Positions 1 to 9,145 of a stretch of DNA of 64,000 nucleotides are shown in pieces. The translations under genes were made by a program, and so were the position numbers. The stretch covers positions 51,551 to 115,550 of the forward strand of contig JBCCXT010000004.1 in assembly GCA_039191215.1 (NCBI GenBank), given 5' to 3'. Position 1 is the stretch's first letter; every line of letters starts with the position of its first letter. The notes below the pieces were generated by a model, which saw nothing but the letters and a program-made list of their open reading frames with translations, was not told the DNA's origin and made no database searches. The DNA is from HKCCE3408 sp039191215. Its GTDB lineage: Bacteria > Pseudomonadota > Alphaproteobacteria > Rhodobacterales > Rhodobacteraceae.

Positions 1-78
1 TTGCGGCAAAACATGGGCAGTTGGGCTTAAGTTGCGCCTAACATGTAAAAAGCGCCGGAGATTTAAAGTCTTGAACTT

Positions 79-903
79 TCAATAAATCCCGCGCAGCAAG
101 ATGATCTCGAGCCGGTCATTTCGGATCGACAGCGGATCATCCATGACCGGGTCACTGTCACCATGGCCTGTGATACGGTCGAGCCGATTGGCGCGCAAAC
201 CACCGTCTTCCAGCAATCCGCGCATTTGCATGGCGTGTTGAGCTGCAAGTATGAACCTGTCTGTCGACTGGCGGACAAGTGGTGCGGTTGGCACATGCGC
301 TTCCACCGCGACTTGGTTTGTCACGGTCTCAAACAAGCTTGCCAAAACCTCGGCCAATAGCGGCAGCCAGTAAATCGGCTCGCCGCTGGCATCAAAAAGG
401 GGCGCCTCGGGGCGAGAGAACACCTCAATCACGAGGCCCTCATCTGTCAGCCGTGTCTGGATATGCTCCAAGATCGTTTCAATGACCGCCGCGTCGCCGC
501 CCGCTTCTGCCAGCGCATCGCCAAGCGCCTCCATCACCTGTTCATCATCATTGTACTCAGCGCCAACGGTGCCGAGGTTCTGGCGACCTTCGGTCGGGCG
601 CGCATTTGTGGCGCCCGTGCCCTCTTGCGCGATGGTTTGTTCTGAGAAGACGTCATCGCCGCCGAAAGCACCGTCACCACCACCCGAAACGCGCGTGATC
701 GGAATGGACGGGCTGAAATAGTCGGCAAGGCCCATGCGCTGCTGCTCAGTCGTTGCGTTGAGAAGCCACATCATCATGAAAAAGGCCATCATCGCGGTCA
801 CAAAATCCGCATAAGCCACCTTCCAGGCGCCACCATGATGGCCGCCACCGCCGACGACCTTCTTCTTTTTGATGATAATCGGGCGTTCTGGATCGTCGCT
901 CAT
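79..903 (-). CDS. motB: MotB-like flagellar stator / OmpA-domain protein
   Basis: This 274-residue protein looks like the stator subunit MotB, which anchors the proton-driven MotA/MotB channel to peptidoglycan. After a basic N-terminus (KKKK, residues 12-15) there is one membrane segment starting with the family hallmark AYADFVTAMMAFF, in which Asp33 is the expected proton-carrying residue. A Gly/Asp-rich linker follows, and roughly residues 140-274 match the OmpA/MotB peptidoglycan-binding domain, ending with the SxRNDRxE type motif. The start is the ATG at 903. No motA lies next to it: the upstream neighbour on the same strand is a glycosyltransferase, so it is either separated from motA or belongs to a group continuing beyond the left edge. 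The family assignment is strong; its role in flagellar rotation is inferred. Confidence 0.85.
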   Translation of the reverse strand: MSDDPERPIIIKKKKVVGGGGHHGGAWKVAYADFVTAMMAFFMMMWLLNATTEQQRMGLADYFSPSIPITRVSGGGDGAFGGDDVFSEQTIAQEGTGATNARPTEGRQNLGTVGAEYNDDEQVMEALGDALAEAGGDAAVIETILEHIQTRLTDEGLVIEVFSRPEAPLFDASGEPIYWLPLLAEVLASLFETVTNQVAVEAHVPTAPLVRQSTDRFILAAQHAMQMRGLLEDGGLRANRLDRITGHGDSDPVMDDPLSIRNDRLEIILLRGIY

Positions 904-962
904 GATACGGCTCAGCTAAACGGCTTGGTTGGCCTACCAGCGAAACCTGAACAGTTTCTTAC

Positions 963-1871
963 TCACGCGCGCCCCGCAAGTGCTGCAAGGCCAAGTGCTG
1001 CGGTACCGATATGCCCTTGCCGTTGGACGCGTGCCCGGGCGAATGCGGCCAAGCGTGGCACGCGCGGGTGCAGCAAGTGGGCAAGCCGCGTTTGATTTTC
1101 GTCCGTCAGCTCAGCGGCGACGCTCTCAAGCGCGCGGTGATGTGCCGATAGCCAAGACCGCCATGTTCCGTTTGCAACCAACCGTGCGCGCGCCACTCCA
1201 GCTGCCCATCCGCGATGGGCCCCCAAAATTGAGCCGCCATGCTGGCGGTAGGCCAAAACGGGTTGCGGATCGATCACAACATGGCCACCTGCCCCTTTGA
1301 TCAGGGCATAAAGCCACCAATCATGAAACGGAGGGGTTCGGCTCGTCTGGGCACGTGCAGCCAGATCGGCCGCGCCACGGTTCAACATAATCGTGTTTCC
1401 CGCGGTAATGTTTTGAACAAGGGCGTTGGAAAAAGTTGGCGATTTGGCTCGCCCAGTCCGATGCCGCAATGGCCAGCCATCTGTGTCGATCAAGACTGTC
1501 TGCGCGGCATAAAGCGTGGGCCTTTCACGGGATAACACTTTAAGTGCGTCGATCCCCCGAGTGAGCCGTTCGGGAAACCAGACATCGTCTTGGTCGGACA
1601 GTGCGATAAAATCGGCGTCCTTGTCGGCATTGGCGAGCAGATGGAGGTAATTGGCTGCCGCCCCGGTTTTCGGACCGTCGATAAGGCGAACGCGCCCCTG
1701 CGCTTGATCGGTGCCAAACGCGGCGACAATCTCATGGCTGCGATCTTCGGACCCATCATCGGAGACCAGAAGCGTCCAATCTTTATGGCTTTGGCGCAAA
1801 AACGAGGCCAGTTGCGCGCTTAAATGCGCGGCGCCATCCCGCACCCCCATCACGATCTCTACGTTAGCCAT
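963..1871 (-). CDS. Family 2 glycosyltransferase
   Basis: A 302-residue GT-A fold glycosyltransferase. The N-terminal nucleotide-sugar binding strand (VEIVMGVRDG) is followed by the SDDGS element near residue 38 and by the LSDQDDVWF motif, which carries the metal-binding acidic residues of rhamnosyl- and other GT2 transferases. The C-terminal 80 residues are Arg/Ala-rich and basic, consistent with membrane association. The start is the ATG at 1871, overlapping the end of the upstream permease gene by 8 bp, so the two are translationally linked. In this context it probably adds a sugar to the exported polysaccharide; donor and acceptor cannot be read from the sequence. Confidence 0.85.
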   Translation of the reverse strand: MANVEIVMGVRDGAAHLSAQLASFLRQSHKDWTLLVSDDGSEDRSHEIVAAFGTDQAQGRVRLIDGPKTGAAANYLHLLANADKDADFIALSDQDDVWFPERLTRGIDALKVLSRERPTLYAAQTVLIDTDGWPLRHRTGRAKSPTFSNALVQNITAGNTIMLNRGAADLAARAQTSRTPPFHDWWLYALIKGAGGHVVIDPQPVLAYRQHGGSILGAHRGWAAGVARARLVANGTWRSWLSAHHRALESVAAELTDENQTRLAHLLHPRVPRLAAFARARVQRQGHIGTAALGLAALAGRA

Positions 1872-2673
1872 GGATGATATCCCGGTGATAGCGGCTCAGA
1901 AAAACCAGGCCTGCCGCCAACAAAAAGAGGGCGAGGCCGTAGACATAAAGCGGCTCGACATAAGCTGCGTCATAGGTCGGGAAAAATGCTGTCCGCATTT
2001 GTCCTACAATGTGAATCAGCGGGTTCCACCACAACACGCTGCGCCATGGCTCAGGGACGGCGTCGAACAGAAAAAACACGCAGGAGACAAGGAAGAGCGG
2101 ACGGTTGAAGATCCCCCAAATCTGCGCCCAAACAGGTACCATTGAGACAAGAACACAATTCATCACACCGACGCCCACGGCCAAGGCGGCGGCCATCAGA
2201 TAGCCCTGCGCCAACGCGCCCGGATCAAGTACCGCGCGCGTTGAAAAGAGCGTCAGCAGCGTGGCAAAGATCAGATAGCCAACCAAAAGCTGCGTGATCG
2301 TGTTCAGGGCAAACCGCGCCAAAAGTGCGTCTGTGTACGTGACCGTTGGATAGGCGAGCAATTGGCGCGAAAACTTCAGCGCATGGGCAAGTTTTGTCGA
2401 CAGATCGACGTAGAACAGAAACGGCACCAGCCCCGTTGCATAAAAGAGTGGAAATGAGATGCCGAGCGGCGGCGCTCTGAACGCCAATGAAAACAAAAAG
2501 GTGAGCAAGAAGATGCCGATTGCAGGCTCCAGAACGGCCCAAAGATATCCGCCGGGCGATCGGCCGTAACTGACGCTCATCTCCCTTAGAATTAGGGCTG
2601 ATGTCGCACGTATGCCCGGCCAAGTGCGGCGGTAGCGCATGGGGTTTTTCGAGCGGATCGGCAAGGATGCCAT
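1864..2673 (-). CDS. ABC-2 type polysaccharide export permease (KpsM/Wzm-like)
   Basis: A 269-residue inner-membrane protein with about six hydrophobic segments, of the ABC-2 permease family that moves capsule or O-antigen chains across the inner membrane. The N-terminal cytoplasmic stretch (SALILREMSVSYGRSPGGYLW) is typical of KpsM/Wzm. I start it at the ATG at 2673 because it is preceded by a GGAGGT Shine-Dalgarno; a TTG 30 bases further upstream would give a longer form. The matching ATPase is on the opposite strand 1.3 kb away (3970-4650), an unusual arrangement since permease and ATPase genes are normally adjacent and co-directional. It is divergent from the KpsE-like gene. Confidence 0.9.
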   Translation of the reverse strand: MASLPIRSKNPMRYRRTWPGIRATSALILREMSVSYGRSPGGYLWAVLEPAIGIFLLTFLFSLAFRAPPLGISFPLFYATGLVPFLFYVDLSTKLAHALKFSRQLLAYPTVTYTDALLARFALNTITQLLVGYLIFATLLTLFSTRAVLDPGALAQGYLMAAALAVGVGVMNCVLVSMVPVWAQIWGIFNRPLFLVSCVFFLFDAVPEPWRSVLWWNPLIHIVGQMRTAFFPTYDAAYVEPLYVYGLALFLLAAGLVFLSRYHRDIIHG

Positions 2674-2767
2674 GGAGACCTCCGGTTGGGAAAAATTAAC
2701 CAACGCTGACTAGACCACTGGCTAACCGAAACACGGTTACTGAGTCGTTCACATCGGGGAGATCGAC
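2674..2767. promoter_or_regulatory. Divergent promoter region of the capsule exporter
   Basis: This 94-bp gap separates the start codons of the permease (minus strand) and the KpsE-like gene (plus strand), so promoters for both halves of the exporter must lie in or near it. The plus-strand gene has a GGGGAG Shine-Dalgarno just upstream of the ATG at 2768. No clear -35/-10 pair or operator palindrome was recognised. Confidence 0.5.
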
Positions 2768-3973
2768 ATGACCAGCGCAAACCCAGTCATTGGGTCCGAA
2801 GGTGCCAAAAGACCCGCGCTGCGTCCCGTCGAAGCAGCCCGTTCGCTCGACTTTCCCGTGGCCGGTCCAGCCCGCAAACGCGCTCGGCACTGGATGGCCA
2901 TCCTGTCCTTTTTAACCCTGGTTGCGCTGCCATCTGCTTTCGCGGCCTGGTACCTCTATTCGCGCGCGGCCGATCAATATGCCAGCCGTGTTGCGTTTTC
3001 CGTGCGGACCGAGGAAAGCGGCTCCGCGATCGAGCTTCTGGGCGGGATTACGGACCTTTCCAGCTCGTCAACCGCCGATGCGGATGTCCTTTACAGTTTT
3101 TTGCAGAGCCAGGAATTGGTGCAGCGCCTGGATGCCCAGCTTGGATTGCGGGAAATCTGGTCGCGGGTGAGCCATGAGCTGGATCCGGTTTTTGCCTATC
3201 ACGCACCGGGCACGATTGAGGATTTGGTCGACCATTGGCAACGCATGGTTCGAATTGGTTACGATTCGGGCACCGGCCTGATCGACATCCGCGTACTGGC
3301 CTTTGACCCCGGCGATGCGCAAGCCATCGCAACCGCAATTGCCAGTGATTCAAGTCGCATGATCAACGAGCTATCTGCCATCGCGCGCGAGGACGCAATC
3401 CGCTATGCCCGCGAAGAACGAGATCGTGCCGAAGAACGATTGAGCGACGCGCGCATTGCGCTGACGGCCTATCGCAACCGCACGCAAATCGTCGATCCTA
3501 CAATCGATACACAGGGCCAAATGGGGTTGGTTACAACCCTGCAGGCGCAACTGGCGGAGACACTTATTGAGCTGGACCTGTTGCGCGAGACGACCCGTGA
3601 GAATGACCCGCGGATCGAGCAGGCGGAACGACGCATCACGGTCATCGAAGACAGGATCGAGGCGGAACGCGCCGTAATTGGCACCGCTGGCGACGGCACG
3701 GCTTTTGCCGATCTGGTGGCGGAGTTTGAGCGTCTGTCGGTCGATCTGGAATTTGCGCAAGAGGCGTATACCGCAGCGCTTGCGACCTACGATGTCGCCC
3801 TTGCCGACGCGCAACGGCAGTCGCGTTACCTCGCCGCGCATATCCGGCCGACATTGGCAGAGTCCCCGAAATACCCGAAGCGAGAGTTGCTGCTCGTGCT
3901 GGTCGGCGGTTTTTTCTTTCTTGCCTGGGCAGTCCTGACCCTGGTCGCTTATGCATTGCGAGACCGTCGGTGA
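2768..3973 (+). CDS. Capsule polysaccharide export inner-membrane protein (KpsE-like, PCP family)
   Basis: A 401-residue polysaccharide co-polymerase type protein. A Pro/Arg-rich cytoplasmic tail of about 40 residues leads into a first membrane segment (about residues 43-64); a long periplasmic part with heptad-like Ala/Glu/Arg helices (about 200-345) follows, and a second membrane segment lies near residues 373-395. This two-helix topology with a periplasmic coiled coil is that of KpsE/CtrB/Wzc-like proteins, which link the inner-membrane ABC transporter to the outer-membrane channel. The ATG at 2768 has a GGGGAG ribosome site. Its stop overlaps the GTG of the ATPase gene, indicating co-translation. 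No Tyr-kinase domain is present, which fits the ABC-dependent rather than the Wzy-dependent class. Confidence 0.88.
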   Translation: MTSANPVIGSEGAKRPALRPVEAARSLDFPVAGPARKRARHWMAILSFLTLVALPSAFAAWYLYSRAADQYASRVAFSVRTEESGSAIELLGGITDLSSSSTADADVLYSFLQSQELVQRLDAQLGLREIWSRVSHELDPVFAYHAPGTIEDLVDHWQRMVRIGYDSGTGLIDIRVLAFDPGDAQAIATAIASDSSRMINELSAIAREDAIRYAREERDRAEERLSDARIALTAYRNRTQIVDPTIDTQGQMGLVTTLQAQLAETLIELDLLRETTRENDPRIEQAERRITVIEDRIEAERAVIGTAGDGTAFADLVAEFERLSVDLEFAQEAYTAALATYDVALADAQRQSRYLAAHIRPTLAESPKYPKRELLLVLVGGFFFLAWAVLTLVAYALRDRR

Positions 3974-4650
3974 TCGCGCTTCGCAATCTCAGCAAAGAAT
4001 TCTACATGGCCGGACGGCGACGGGTTTTGTTCTCCGATCTCAACCTTGCGCTCGACACGGGCCTTTCGGTTGCGCTTTTGGGCCATAACGGCTCCGGCAA
4101 GACGACGCTCCTGCGTATTATTGCAGGCATTATGGAGCCGACGCGGGGAGAGGTTGTGTCCGACGGCACAATTTCCTGGCCGGTCGGATTTGCAGGCTCA
4201 TTCCACCCCGATCTGACAGGCGCGCAAAACACCAGGTTCGTCGCGCGCATCTACGGCGTCGACACCGATGAGCTGGTTGATTTCGTGCAGGATTTCGCAG
4301 GCATCGGAGAGCATTTCCACCTGCCGTTTCGCAGCTATTCATCCGGCATGCGGTCTCGTCTGGCCTTTGGTGTCTCGATGGGTATCCCCTTCGATACCTA
4401 TTTGGTCGATGAGGTGACGTCGGTCGGAGATGGCGCCTTTCGCGCCCGCTCGGCGGAAGTATTTCATGCCCGAATGCAGCGCGCAGGCGCCTTGGTGGTA
4501 AGCCATTCCATGCCACTGATCCAGGAGTTCTGCACTGCCGGGATCGTCCTGTGTGACGGCCAAATCGCTTTCTACGACCGGATCGACGACGCAATTGCGC
4601 ATCATCAAGCCTTGCTTGCCACCAACGCCCTGATCGGAGTGCCCGCATGA
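3970..4650 (+). CDS. Capsule polysaccharide ABC transporter ATPase (KpsT-like)
   Basis: A 226-residue nucleotide-binding subunit with Walker A (GHNGSGKTT, residues 38-46), an ABC signature (YSSGMRSR) and Walker B (YLVDEV). It lacks the C-terminal carbohydrate-binding extension of Wzt proteins, so it resembles the capsule type KpsT. The GTG start at 3970 overlaps the stop of the upstream KpsE-like gene, and its own stop overlaps the ATG of the sulfotransferase. It should pair with the permease encoded on the other strand at 1864-2673, the only ABC-2 permease in the window. Confidence 0.9.
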   Translation: MIALRNLSKEFYMAGRRRVLFSDLNLALDTGLSVALLGHNGSGKTTLLRIIAGIMEPTRGEVVSDGTISWPVGFAGSFHPDLTGAQNTRFVARIYGVDTDELVDFVQDFAGIGEHFHLPFRSYSSGMRSRLAFGVSMGIPFDTYLVDEVTSVGDGAFRARSAEVFHARMQRAGALVVSHSMPLIQEFCTAGIVLCDGQIAFYDRIDDAIAHHQALLATNALIGVPA

Positions 4651-5609
4651 CGACGCCGCTGACCATCCATATCGGAATGAACAAGACAGGCACCACAGCG
4701 CTTCAAAAGACCCTGCATCAAAACCGGGCTGCGCTGCAGCGTGCCGGCCTGCTTTACCCCAAAACCGGGCTCGGCAGCCGCTCCGCGGGCGCAGGCCTGC
4801 ACTATAAGCTGAGCGATGCGTTTCGCAGCGGCTCCGGCGGGCCGGAGCTCGCCAGTGCGCTTTTGCACGAAATCGACGGCAGCAGCGCGAAATCAGCGAT
4901 CATAAGCTCAGAGTTCTTCGTCGAGGTCCGCGATGTTGAAAGCCTGGCAAGCGCGCTCAGCGGCCGAGACGTACGAATCTTAGTGTTCCTGCGGCGCCAC
5001 GATCACTGGGTCAACTCGCTCTTTAGTCAGGCAATCAAGAGCCAGGCGAGCCCACCCTGGGCCCCAAATGTCGACGCGTTTATCGATCACATCCGGAAAA
5101 ACCTGGCCCATTACTTCGTCTATTCGCGCTTGTTGAAACGGTGGGCGGATGCGTTCGGGCATGCCGCGATGGATGTGAGGCTTTATGGCCAAGACGGCGT
5201 CACCGATACCGTCGCCGACGTCCTGGCCACGTTTGGTCTTGACCCAAAGGGGCTTAGTGGTTTCAGGCCGCGTGGCGACCGGGTGAATGCTTCGCCGTCA
5301 CGTCGGCAATTGGCCGCCATCGACCATGTGCAGCGCGCACCTTACCCCAATTCGGCAAAAGTCACGCTGGTTCGGCGCATCCTGGCAACAGACGATAGCG
5401 ACAGAACGCGCCAGTTGATGACCTTCGCCACGGCCCAGAGTCTGCTTGACGAACATGCCGACGACTACGCGGCCATCGCGTCTCGGTATTTTGACCGGGA
5501 AGTTCTGTTTCAAGAAGCGCCGCCAATGCCGGGCGGACCAGAACGGATTGCGCTTTGGCCGGGGGAAGGCATCACGGTCTTGGGACAGCTCTTGTCCGAA
5601 ACCGTCTGA
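4647..5609 (+). CDS. Sulfotransferase-like protein
   Basis: A 320-residue protein that begins with the PAPS 5'-phosphosulfate loop of sulfotransferases (HIGMNKTGTTALQ, starting near residue 8). A second conserved region, VFLRRHDHWVNSLFSQ, is in the position of the 3'-phosphate binding helix (usually R-x7-S). It is the third gene of the kpsE-kpsT-like operon through an ATGA overlap, so it probably sulfates the exported polysaccharide or a precursor. The substrate is unknown, and members of this fold that do not transfer sulfate exist. It converges with the RTX gene, leaving 3 bp between the stops. Confidence 0.75.
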   Translation: MTTPLTIHIGMNKTGTTALQKTLHQNRAALQRAGLLYPKTGLGSRSAGAGLHYKLSDAFRSGSGGPELASALLHEIDGSSAKSAIISSEFFVEVRDVESLASALSGRDVRILVFLRRHDHWVNSLFSQAIKSQASPPWAPNVDAFIDHIRKNLAHYFVYSRLLKRWADAFGHAAMDVRLYGQDGVTDTVADVLATFGLDPKGLSGFRPRGDRVNASPSRRQLAAIDHVQRAPYPNSAKVTLVRRILATDDSDRTRQLMTFATAQSLLDEHADDYAAIASRYFDREVLFQEAPPMPGGPERIALWPGEGITVLGQLLSETV

Positions 5610-5612
5610 TCC

Positions 5613-8600
5613 TCAGATAACGTTGATATCGCCGAGCGACAGCGTTCCGGGCGCGGTTGCATCGAGAAAGACGGTGCCGGCGCCATAATCTATCAACGTC
5701 CCGCCGCCGCTCGCCTGGGCGGAGTTCAGGATGTCCTGCGCATCCAGCCCACTTGCTGGTGCCAGATCGAAGACAAGCGCCTCACCCGCTGCATAATCGG
5801 TCACGCTGTCATTGCCCGACAAAAAGATAAACTCGTCCGCGCCGGCGCCGCCGCGCAGCTCGTCATTGCCAAGACCACCCGCAAGAGTGTCATTGCCGGA
5901 GCCACCAAAGAGCGTGTTGGCGCTGGCGTCTCCCTCCAGATCATCATTGAAGTTTGTGCCCTGTAGGTGCTCGATATCAATATAGACGTCACCGGCCGCA
6001 TCGCCGGTATTGCTCGCAGGCGAAGCAAGGCTAGCCGTGACACCCGCGCTAGAGGTCCAATACGCCGCCCGGTCAATGCCTGTGCCGCCATCAATCCGGT
6101 CAGCACCGGACCCGGCGAGCAACGTGTCATTGCCACCCTGGCCATAAAGCTCATCCGCGCCACCTCGTCCGTGCAGCACGTCATCTTGTGCGCCGCCATA
6201 GATGCGGTTCGATGCATTGTCGCCACGCAGGTCGTCGGCGAACGCCGTGCCCTGCAAGTCCTCAATATCGGTGAATGTGTCACCGGCCGCTTCGCCCGTG
6301 CTGTTGCCGGGTGAGAAGAAATCCACGCGCACGCCGCTTGCGGCCGTCCAATACGCGGCCCGGTCGATGCCAGCGCCCCCATTTAAAACATCGCCACCAG
6401 TGCCACCCAACAAAACGTCATTGCCGTCCTGGCCATAAAGAATGTCATTGCCGCCCCGACCATAGATCGTGTCGATCCCCGTGCCGCCCCAGATCGAGTT
6501 GCCGGCCATATCGCCGCGCAAATTGTCGTTGAAATTGGTGCCCTGCAAATCCTCGACGCTGGTGAATGTGTCCCCGGTTGCATCGCCTGTGCCAAACTCG
6601 GCATAAAACAGGTCCGCAACGATGGCGCTTGTCGATGTCCAATAGGCGGCGCGGTCACGCCCGGCCCCGCCGATCATCAAATCAGCACCGGCCCCGCCGA
6701 TCAGCAGATCATCACCGTCACCACCATCAAGCGTGTCATCGCCATCCCGGCCGGCAATCTGATCGCGGCCTTTGCCGCCCCAAATGTGGTTGGCAAAGCC
6801 GTCGCCGCGCAGGTCATCGTTGAAATCGCTGCCTTGCAGATTTTCAATCGATGCATAGCTGTCGCCGGCAGCTTCACCGGTATTGTTCGCCACGGTTTGC
6901 AGGTCGGCGCGCACGGCACCACTGGCCGTCCAATAGGCGACCCGGTCGATCCCCTGACCGCCATCGATTGTATCGCCGCCCGTCCCCCCGATCAGCGTAT
7001 CCGCGCCGCCATCGCCGACCAGCGTGTCATTGCCTTGGCGGCCAAAGACCAGGTCATTGCCCGATCCAGCTTTGATGCGATTGCCGAGGTCGCTGCCGCG
7101 CAGATTGTCATCGAACGCGGTACCTTCGATATGTTCGACGTCGATGAATACATCACCCGATGCCTCGCCTGTATTGGCCGAGGCCGAGAGCAGATCGATG
7201 CGCAAGCCTTGGGTTGCATCGGAAAAGCTGACGGTGTCCTCGCCAACACCGCCGTCGAGAAGGTCGGCCCCCAATCCGCCCGCGAGCACGTCATCGCCCG
7301 CGCCGCCGCGCAATGTGTCATTTCCTGCAAGACCTTCGATGACATTGTCTTCGGGCCCGCCGACAAGCGCTTCGGCATTGGTCGTGCCGGTGATGTCATT
7401 GCCCTGTGACGGGTTTCCGACGGGAAAGCGCGTCACATTGAAGGTGCCGTCGATCAGAATGCCCGCTTCGGTCAAAGGCTGGGCGTTTTGGCTTATGATC
7501 TCCAGTACATCATCGCCATATGCGATGCGGCCGCCCTGAGCGGTGGCGGTGAACGTGATCTGGCTGGCATTGCGCAAAAATGTCCAGCCAGAGAGGTCAA
7601 TCGTGTCCTCGCCAACGGTGAAATCGGCGATCGTGTCGGTGTCGCCATCGTTGGACATCACGAAATAATCCGCGCCCGCCCCGCCGGTCAGCGTGTCATT
7701 GCCGGAGCCATCCATCAGAACGTCAGCGCCGTCGCCGCCGTCGATCCAATCATCGCCGGCCCGGCCCCAGAGGACCTGGTCTTGGGCATCGCCGGAAACA
7801 GAATCCTCGCCGCCATCGCCGATCCAGGTCACTGTCCAATCGCTGGTGGAGAGATTGAAATGGCTAATGCCGGTCTCGGTGGCGCTGCCGGCGTAAAGAT
7901 TCAGAACGTCCGCGGTTTCTTCCAATGCAAGCGCGCCGATATTGGCCAGCGCGCGGTCGGCATCGTCGACAAGGGTTTGCCTGTGGTGAAGACGCCCGCC
8001 GGGCAAAAGCTCGAAAAGGCTGACCCCATCATCGGCGCCGCCAGCGGCGATGATCACCCGGTCGCCAATTTTTTCGGTGGCTAGTGCTGTGACGTTTTGG
8101 AAGCGGGTGCCGAGATCGTCCGTGATGTGGTCGACCGGTGTCAGGCTGCCATCCGCCTCAATCGCGATGACGCTAAGCGATGAGCTGTCGCGCGCGGCGG
8201 CCACCAAGTAATCGCCGTCGGGCAGGCTGACATGGCGCACCTCCGTAATGCCCGCAACGCCCAACCCGTCAGCAGCACCTGTGCTGTCGCCGAAAGTGAG
8301 CGATCCGTTCGCCGCGACAAGGTAACTGCTTAGCGTGCGCCCGTCGGCAGAAACGGTCAGCAGCATCTTGGCGCCGCCGACTTCGGCAGCATCGACCTGC
8401 GAGACGCCATCGAGCACGGGGGGCGCCAAATTCGACTGCGCATTTGCCGGCGGGGTCGTGGGCGAGTTCACCTGAAAAGCATAAAGTCCCACATCGGTAT
8501 AGCCGATGCCGTAGACAAAGGTTGTCCCATCAATCGCTAACCCGGCAATGTCGCGAAAACCGGCAACGGCACCGGCATCGGTGGGCAGGCTAAAGGCCGC

Positions 8601-9065
8601 ACCAAAGCTGCCGTTGGCGCCAATCGGCCAAAGAATTTGGTCGGCAAGTCCGGGGCCTATTGCCAGCGCGTAAGGCTGCCCGTCGATCTCGATAATCTCG
8701 ATCTGTGCGATCTCGGCGGGAAGGTTGGTATCTGCATCAAAACTGGCGGAACCTGTGGAGGACAAGGCAAACTCGGAAGTCACACCGGCCGACCGGCTGG
8801 TCGCATAAAGCGTCATCGACGGCCCGATATCGAGATCTGTAATGCCCGTCACCACACTTTCAGGCACACGCGTCACGGTCGTGACAAAGGAAAAATCCTG
8901 CACGGTCAGAAGCCCCCATCTTGGCTGCGGCCACCAAAAGTTTTGGCGCCGCGTCAGGGGCAGGTCTGAGCTGCTCTGGTTAAGGAATCGGGCCGCAAAT
9001 TGGGGCGAGACCGTGTCACTTGCAAGCGATTTGAACGAACTTTCCATGAACATCCAAACGGCCAT
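5613..9065 (-). CDS. RTX calcium-binding secreted protein with beta-propeller-like N-terminus
   Basis: A 1150-residue protein with no Sec signal. Residues 1 to about 400 contain repeated beta-rich segments (TALATEKIGDRVIIAAGGADDGVS type) resembling a propeller. From about residue 420 to the end there are many RTX nonapeptides (GGxGxDxLx) that bind Ca2+, arranged in near-identical 97-residue modules. The final 60 residues are RTX-free with a hydrophobic, Asp-containing end (LGDINVI), as expected of a type I secretion signal. No type I exporter is encoded in the window, so it must be exported by one elsewhere. The ATG at 9065 is used; ATGs at 9053 and 9047 are possible because no start has a strong ribosome site. 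It lies between polysaccharide genes and could be an adhesin or matrix protein. Confidence 0.88.
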   Translation of the reverse strand: MAVWMFMESSFKSLASDTVSPQFAARFLNQSSSDLPLTRRQNFWWPQPRWGLLTVQDFSFVTTVTRVPESVVTGITDLDIGPSMTLYATSRSAGVTSEFALSSTGSASFDADTNLPAEIAQIEIIEIDGQPYALAIGPGLADQILWPIGANGSFGAAFSLPTDAGAVAGFRDIAGLAIDGTTFVYGIGYTDVGLYAFQVNSPTTPPANAQSNLAPPVLDGVSQVDAAEVGGAKMLLTVSADGRTLSSYLVAANGSLTFGDSTGAADGLGVAGITEVRHVSLPDGDYLVAAARDSSSLSVIAIEADGSLTPVDHITDDLGTRFQNVTALATEKIGDRVIIAAGGADDGVSLFELLPGGRLHHRQTLVDDADRALANIGALALEETADVLNLYAGSATETGISHFNLSTSDWTVTWIGDGGEDSVSGDAQDQVLWGRAGDDWIDGGDGADVLMDGSGNDTLTGGAGADYFVMSNDGDTDTIADFTVGEDTIDLSGWTFLRNASQITFTATAQGGRIAYGDDVLEIISQNAQPLTEAGILIDGTFNVTRFPVGNPSQGNDITGTTNAEALVGGPEDNVIEGLAGNDTLRGGAGDDVLAGGLGADLLDGGVGEDTVSFSDATQGLRIDLLSASANTGEASGDVFIDVEHIEGTAFDDNLRGSDLGNRIKAGSGNDLVFGRQGNDTLVGDGGADTLIGGTGGDTIDGGQGIDRVAYWTASGAVRADLQTVANNTGEAAGDSYASIENLQGSDFNDDLRGDGFANHIWGGKGRDQIAGRDGDDTLDGGDGDDLLIGGAGADLMIGGAGRDRAAYWTSTSAIVADLFYAEFGTGDATGDTFTSVEDLQGTNFNDNLRGDMAGNSIWGGTGIDTIYGRGGNDILYGQDGNDVLLGGTGGDVLNGGAGIDRAAYWTAASGVRVDFFSPGNSTGEAAGDTFTDIEDLQGTAFADDLRGDNASNRIYGGAQDDVLHGRGGADELYGQGGNDTLLAGSGADRIDGGTGIDRAAYWTSSAGVTASLASPASNTGDAAGDVYIDIEHLQGTNFNDDLEGDASANTLFGGSGNDTLAGGLGNDELRGGAGADEFIFLSGNDSVTDYAAGEALVFDLAPASGLDAQDILNSAQASGGGTLIDYGAGTVFLDATAPGTLSLGDINVI
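5937..7100 (-). repeat. Four tandem 291-bp RTX modules
   Basis: Within the RTX gene, residues 656-1043 consist of four consecutive modules of exactly 97 residues. Each has an RGD-type start, about five RTX nonapeptides, the element DRAAYWT (DRVAYWT in the first), a TGxAxGD turn and a closing LQGTxFNDDL-like element. Degenerate units flank them on both sides. The equal length and high similarity point to duplication of a 291-bp unit, which may vary in number between strains. Confidence 0.85.
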
Positions 9066-9145
9066 CGCTTCGCGGATGACGCGGGCGCAGCATGCTGGTA
9101 AGACCGGCCCGATTGCGACAAGGCTCTCGGTTTGGAGTATTTCAG

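Noticed and set aside
2674..2703. Ten-residue longer start of the permease at a TTG (2703)
   Set aside because: The ATG at 2673 has a GGAGGT ribosome site, the TTG has none.
5801..7409. Long plus- and minus-strand alternative frames within the RTX gene
   Set aside because: Periodic shadows of the repeated RTX modules.
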